A DNA stretch of 9,417 bases, taken from contig JAVBOP010000078.1 of NCBI GenBank assembly GCA_031550405.1, forward strand, positions 1-9,417, written 5' to 3'. The stretch is from JAVBOP01 sp031550405. Its GTDB lineage: Bacteria > Bacteroidota > Ignavibacteria > Kapaibacteriales > UBA2268. Position numbers and translations under genes: made by a program. Positions 7,570 to 9,417 of this stretch are shown piece after piece. A model generated the notes under the pieces. It searched no databases and was not told the DNA's origin. It was given only the letters and a program-made list of their open reading frames with translations. Numbering within the stretch: position 1 is the first letter of the stretch; each line of letters begins with the position of its first letter.

Positions 7570-8633
7570 ATGTTGTATTTGCATATATATTCTAAAATAA
7601 AAATCATTGATGTTGTAGAAAGTAAACGAGAGCTTGAAAATTATTAAGAAAACATGCGGAAACGCTTTTTGTTCCTCGCATAAAAATGCTAATACAAATA
7701 AAAAATATTCATTTAAAATCACTTTTAATTCGCTTCACCGTATCTTGAAGGTGAGTGAAAATATGCTAAGTACTTGACGTACCAAGCACTTAAATGGCGG
7801 TATCATAGAGTTGCTGAGCCATAAAAAAACTGGACATCGCCCATCAGTTTTTACTCCAGAGGAGCATGTTTTGTAGGAAAAATTCTTACAAATTCGAGCA
7901 GTAGTATTGTTGAATACAAGGAATTGTTACTAATTATTAATCAAAAATTTAATAAAAAACATTCTTATTTTACTTTTCGAAATTATTGCATCCATAAATT
8001 TAAATCAAAAGTTAAAATTGCTCGTAAGTCCCATATAAAAAAAATGTTAATGCTGTCAAAGCTTTTAAAAAATTTCAAAAATAACTGTGCAGAAGTCATT
8101 AATTTAAAAATAAATAAATATTCACAATTCAACTTATAGTTTGAAGATGAAAGTCGTTTTGGATTGTTTACAAAGATGGGAAGTCATTGACTATAAAGGG
8201 TATTAAGCCTATTTCCAATTTTCAACAAGTTTTTCAATCCACTCATTTATTTGGAGCATTTTCACCCAAAGATGGTAATAATTTTTTACTTGAAATACCT
8301 GAATGTAATGCAAAAACTTTTCAAATATTTTTGGATAAATTTTCCGAACAAGATAAAAATGAATTTAAATTAATAGTTTTGGACAACGGAGCGTTTCACA
8401 AAGCCAAATCTTTGTAAATACCTGATAATATAGCACTTATGTTTTTACCTCCATATAGTCCTGAGTTAAATCTGGCTGGGAAAATTTGATGGATATTTAA
8501 GCGAGAATTTTCTAATAAATTATTCGAAAATCTTGAAAAATCAAGTGATTTTTTATCCGATTTAGCAAATTCATTGACAAAAGAGGAGGTAACTTCAATA
8601 TGTTCATACAATTACGCTACAAATTTGTATTAG
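7570..8633 (+). pseudogene. IS630-family transposase, multiply disrupted
   Basis: A DDE (DDE_3-type) transposase readable only across all three frames. The start at 7570 gives VVESKRELEN, then a shift to LLRKHAETLFVPRIKMLI. A helix-turn-helix region follows in another frame (HRILKVSENMLST, stop TGA at 7775, then SHKKTGHRPSVFTPEEH, stop TAG at 7874). The frame then changes to EYKELLLIINQKFNKKHSYF. The catalytic core has FEDESRFGLF with the first Asp at 8146-8148, after a TAG stop at 8137 and before a one-base shift near 8178. The second Asp is in IVLDNGAFH (8382-8384). A TAA stop at 8415 follows, then LPPYSPELNLAGKI, where the usual catalytic Glu is Gly (codon 8478-8480), and a TGA at 8487 in place of the expected Trp. 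The frame then runs to TAG 8631-8633 inside the right terminal repeat. It is certainly non-functional. Confidence 0.88.
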
Positions 8634-8640
8634 CAAATGG
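8617..8640 (-). repeat. Right terminal inverted repeat of the IS630-family element
   Basis: The reverse complement begins CCATTTGCTAATACAAATTT and matches the left end with one mismatch. The transposase stop codon (8631-8633) falls inside it. TA follows at 8641-8642. Confidence 0.9.
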
Positions 8641-8642
8641 TA

Positions 8643-9188
8643 TAATTTCGGATTTTAATCAAATATCGCGTAATAATCTGGCTTTGATGAAACTGACACA
8701 TCTGAATTGGAACGTCTGGAAATAGCTTAAAAAGACATTTTCGACCATCACAAATTATGCTTTGAATTGAGATATTATTAAATTTTATTAATTCTATTCC
8801 TTGTTCATAAAGTGCATTAGTTTCGTAGCTAACATATTGATAATAAAGAGCTTGCCCGCTAAAACTGCCCATAAAAACCATGACACCAAAATTGCGATCA
8901 AAATATGTACTACCTATCAAAACATTCGCAATTAAAACATTGGTTTTATTGAGGTTAGGATGATAATTATCTAATTTGTTTTGTATCGTACGTTTGGAGA
9001 ATTATATTTGGCGCAAGCTGCTCATAAGTTTGTTTTCCAACCGTATATTCCTTCCAAATTTCGGCAGAATTTAAGCGATTTTGAGGCAGAAATTGAAGAC
9101 CGCAACTATTGCGTTTATAACGCTGAATTTTATTAACAAATCCATATTTTTGTGCGCGTTTTGACCCACAATTTGGGCAGAATTTTTA
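8643..9188 (-). pseudogene. Zinc-ribbon transposase of IS256/mutator type, truncated and frameshifted
   Basis: Reading the minus strand from about 9185, a zinc-ribbon start KFCPNCGSKRAQKYGF leads to QRYKRNSCGLQF. The family pattern is CxxC...CxxC, but the third Cys is Arg here (codon 9113-9111, CGC for TGC). IWKEYTVGKQTYEQLA follows. One or more frameshifts around 8985-9015 lead into KRTIQNKLDNY, and then a second frame gives STYFDRNFGVMVF, ETNALYEQGIELI, IICDGRKCLFKLFPDVPIQMCQFHQ and IITRYL. The DG...FP...QMCQFHQ block resembles the mutator/IS256 catalytic region. The expected first catalytic Asp before STYF is Gly (GGT at 8914-8912). The C-terminus is missing: coding homology stops at the IS630 right end. 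A TAA (9188-9186) directly precedes the ribbon. The family assignment is from memory of related Bacteroidota proteins. Confidence 0.78.
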
Positions 9189-9253
9189 TGCATTATTTTC
9201 AAATGATGTAACTATATGAAATTATTACAAATTAATATATATAATACCATTAA
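9189..9253. other. AT-rich junction between two transposon remnants
   Basis: This stretch must contain the outer end of the zinc-ribbon element and its junction with the IS1182-like fragment. No terminal repeat can be assigned because the element's other end is lost. It includes TAATACCATT (9242-9251 region), which also occurs at the left IS630 boundary; the match then stops, so it is probably coincidence. Confidence 0.4.
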
Positions 9254-9417
9254 TTTTGTCTATTAGACCGAAAATTATTTAACTTTGAGTTGCAACTGTC
9301 TAAGTATTTGAATAATTTGCAAGATAGCGATAAAGTAGAAAGTATTGAAGAGCAATTGTTAAGTTTGTCATCGGACTTAGATGTAGAACCATCGTTAGTC
9401 CTTGAAATATCACGACT
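9254..9417 (+). pseudogene. IS1182-like transposase, internal fragment running off the window
   Basis: An open frame from 9254 to the window end reads RKLFNFELQLSKYLNNLQ, then SDKVESIEEQLLSL and DVEPSLVLEI. This is the charged, coiled-coil-prone linker that follows the first catalytic Asp in IS1182-like transposases. Its beginning repeats the end of the left fragment (7485-7523) with small differences and then continues where that fragment is cut. It has no start codon of its own and its upstream end abuts the zinc-ribbon remnant, so it is a 5'-truncated piece. Whether the rest of the catalytic domain follows beyond the window cannot be seen. Confidence 0.75.
9266..9304 (+). repeat. Right copy of the diverged IS1182-like segment
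   Basis: It pairs with 7485-7523. The shared protein core is RKLFN-(L/F)-ELQLS. Differences between the copies include aat/aac, ttg/ttt, cag/caa and cta/ctg, which shows divergence under coding constraint before the pieces were brought together. Confidence 0.7.

Larger units (their letters stand above)
7525..8640. mobile_element. Decayed IS630-family insertion sequence
   Basis: A 1116-bp element bounded by 24-bp terminal inverted repeats (7525-7548 and 8617-8640) with one mismatch. TA stands directly outside each end (7523-7524 and 8641-8642), as expected for IS630/Tc1-mariner-type insertion into TA. The interior holds one degenerate plus-strand transposase of the right family and length. 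The bases beyond the TA belong to two different transposases, IS1182-like on the left and zinc-ribbon on the right. The element therefore no longer sits in its original site, or its surroundings were rearranged. Confidence 0.88.

Noticed and set aside
7924..8139. A separate 71-residue small protein rich in Lys and Asn
   Set aside because: It is the middle of the IS630 transposase; it aligns in order between the helix-turn-helix part and the first catalytic Asp motif.
6729..9417. CRISPR array, tRNA or rRNA in the right-hand region
   Set aside because: No regularly spaced direct repeats, tRNA-like cloverleaf or rRNA-like conserved stretches were seen; the region is explained by transposon remnants.

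Overview
The window looks like chromosome from a member of the Bacteroidota, probably an anaerobic or environmental Bacteroidales-like lineage. Three things point there: a very large secreted protease ending in a type IX secretion (T9SS) sorting domain, a lipoprotein with a Bacteroidota-style proline/aspartate linker, and AT-rich intergenic DNA with matches to the TAnnTTTG promoter element. The genus cannot be named from this sequence.

The left two thirds are intact. A minus-strand lipoprotein (211-858), probably with a PepSY-like / beta-lactamase-inhibitor-like domain, is followed on its own strand by a strong intrinsic terminator (128-167). A 355-base divergent spacer separates it from a plus-strand S8 (subtilisin-like) protease of 1437 residues (1214-5527). 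The protease has its full catalytic triad, a run of six calcium-loop FG-GAP/VCBS-type repeats, Ig/FN3-like domains and a T9SS type A C-terminal domain. Only 37 bases later comes purK (5565-6728), a complete ATP-grasp N5-carboxyaminoimidazole ribonucleotide synthase of purine biosynthesis. No partner purE is in the window. The lipoprotein and protease act outside the cell or at its surface and purK in the cytoplasm; the sequence shows no functional link between them.

The right third (about 7007-9417) is a transposon graveyard and is visibly more AT-rich. It holds, in order: the 5' part of an IS1182-like transposase with two frameshifts; a complete but dead 1116-bp IS630-family element with near-perfect 24-bp terminal inverted repeats and TA on each side; a C-terminally truncated, minus-strand zinc-ribbon transposase of the IS256/mutator type; and a second IS1182-like transposase fragment that runs off the window edge. 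The two IS1182 pieces overlap by about 13 codons and differ at several bases, so this is not one gene with a simple insertion. The IS630 element also has different transposases on its two sides, which implies recombination or deletion after insertion.

I found no convincing new biological system. The most notable items are the mosaic transposon junctions, the loss of catalytic residues in two transposases while the IS630 ends stay nearly perfect, and the protease-propeller-T9SS architecture.
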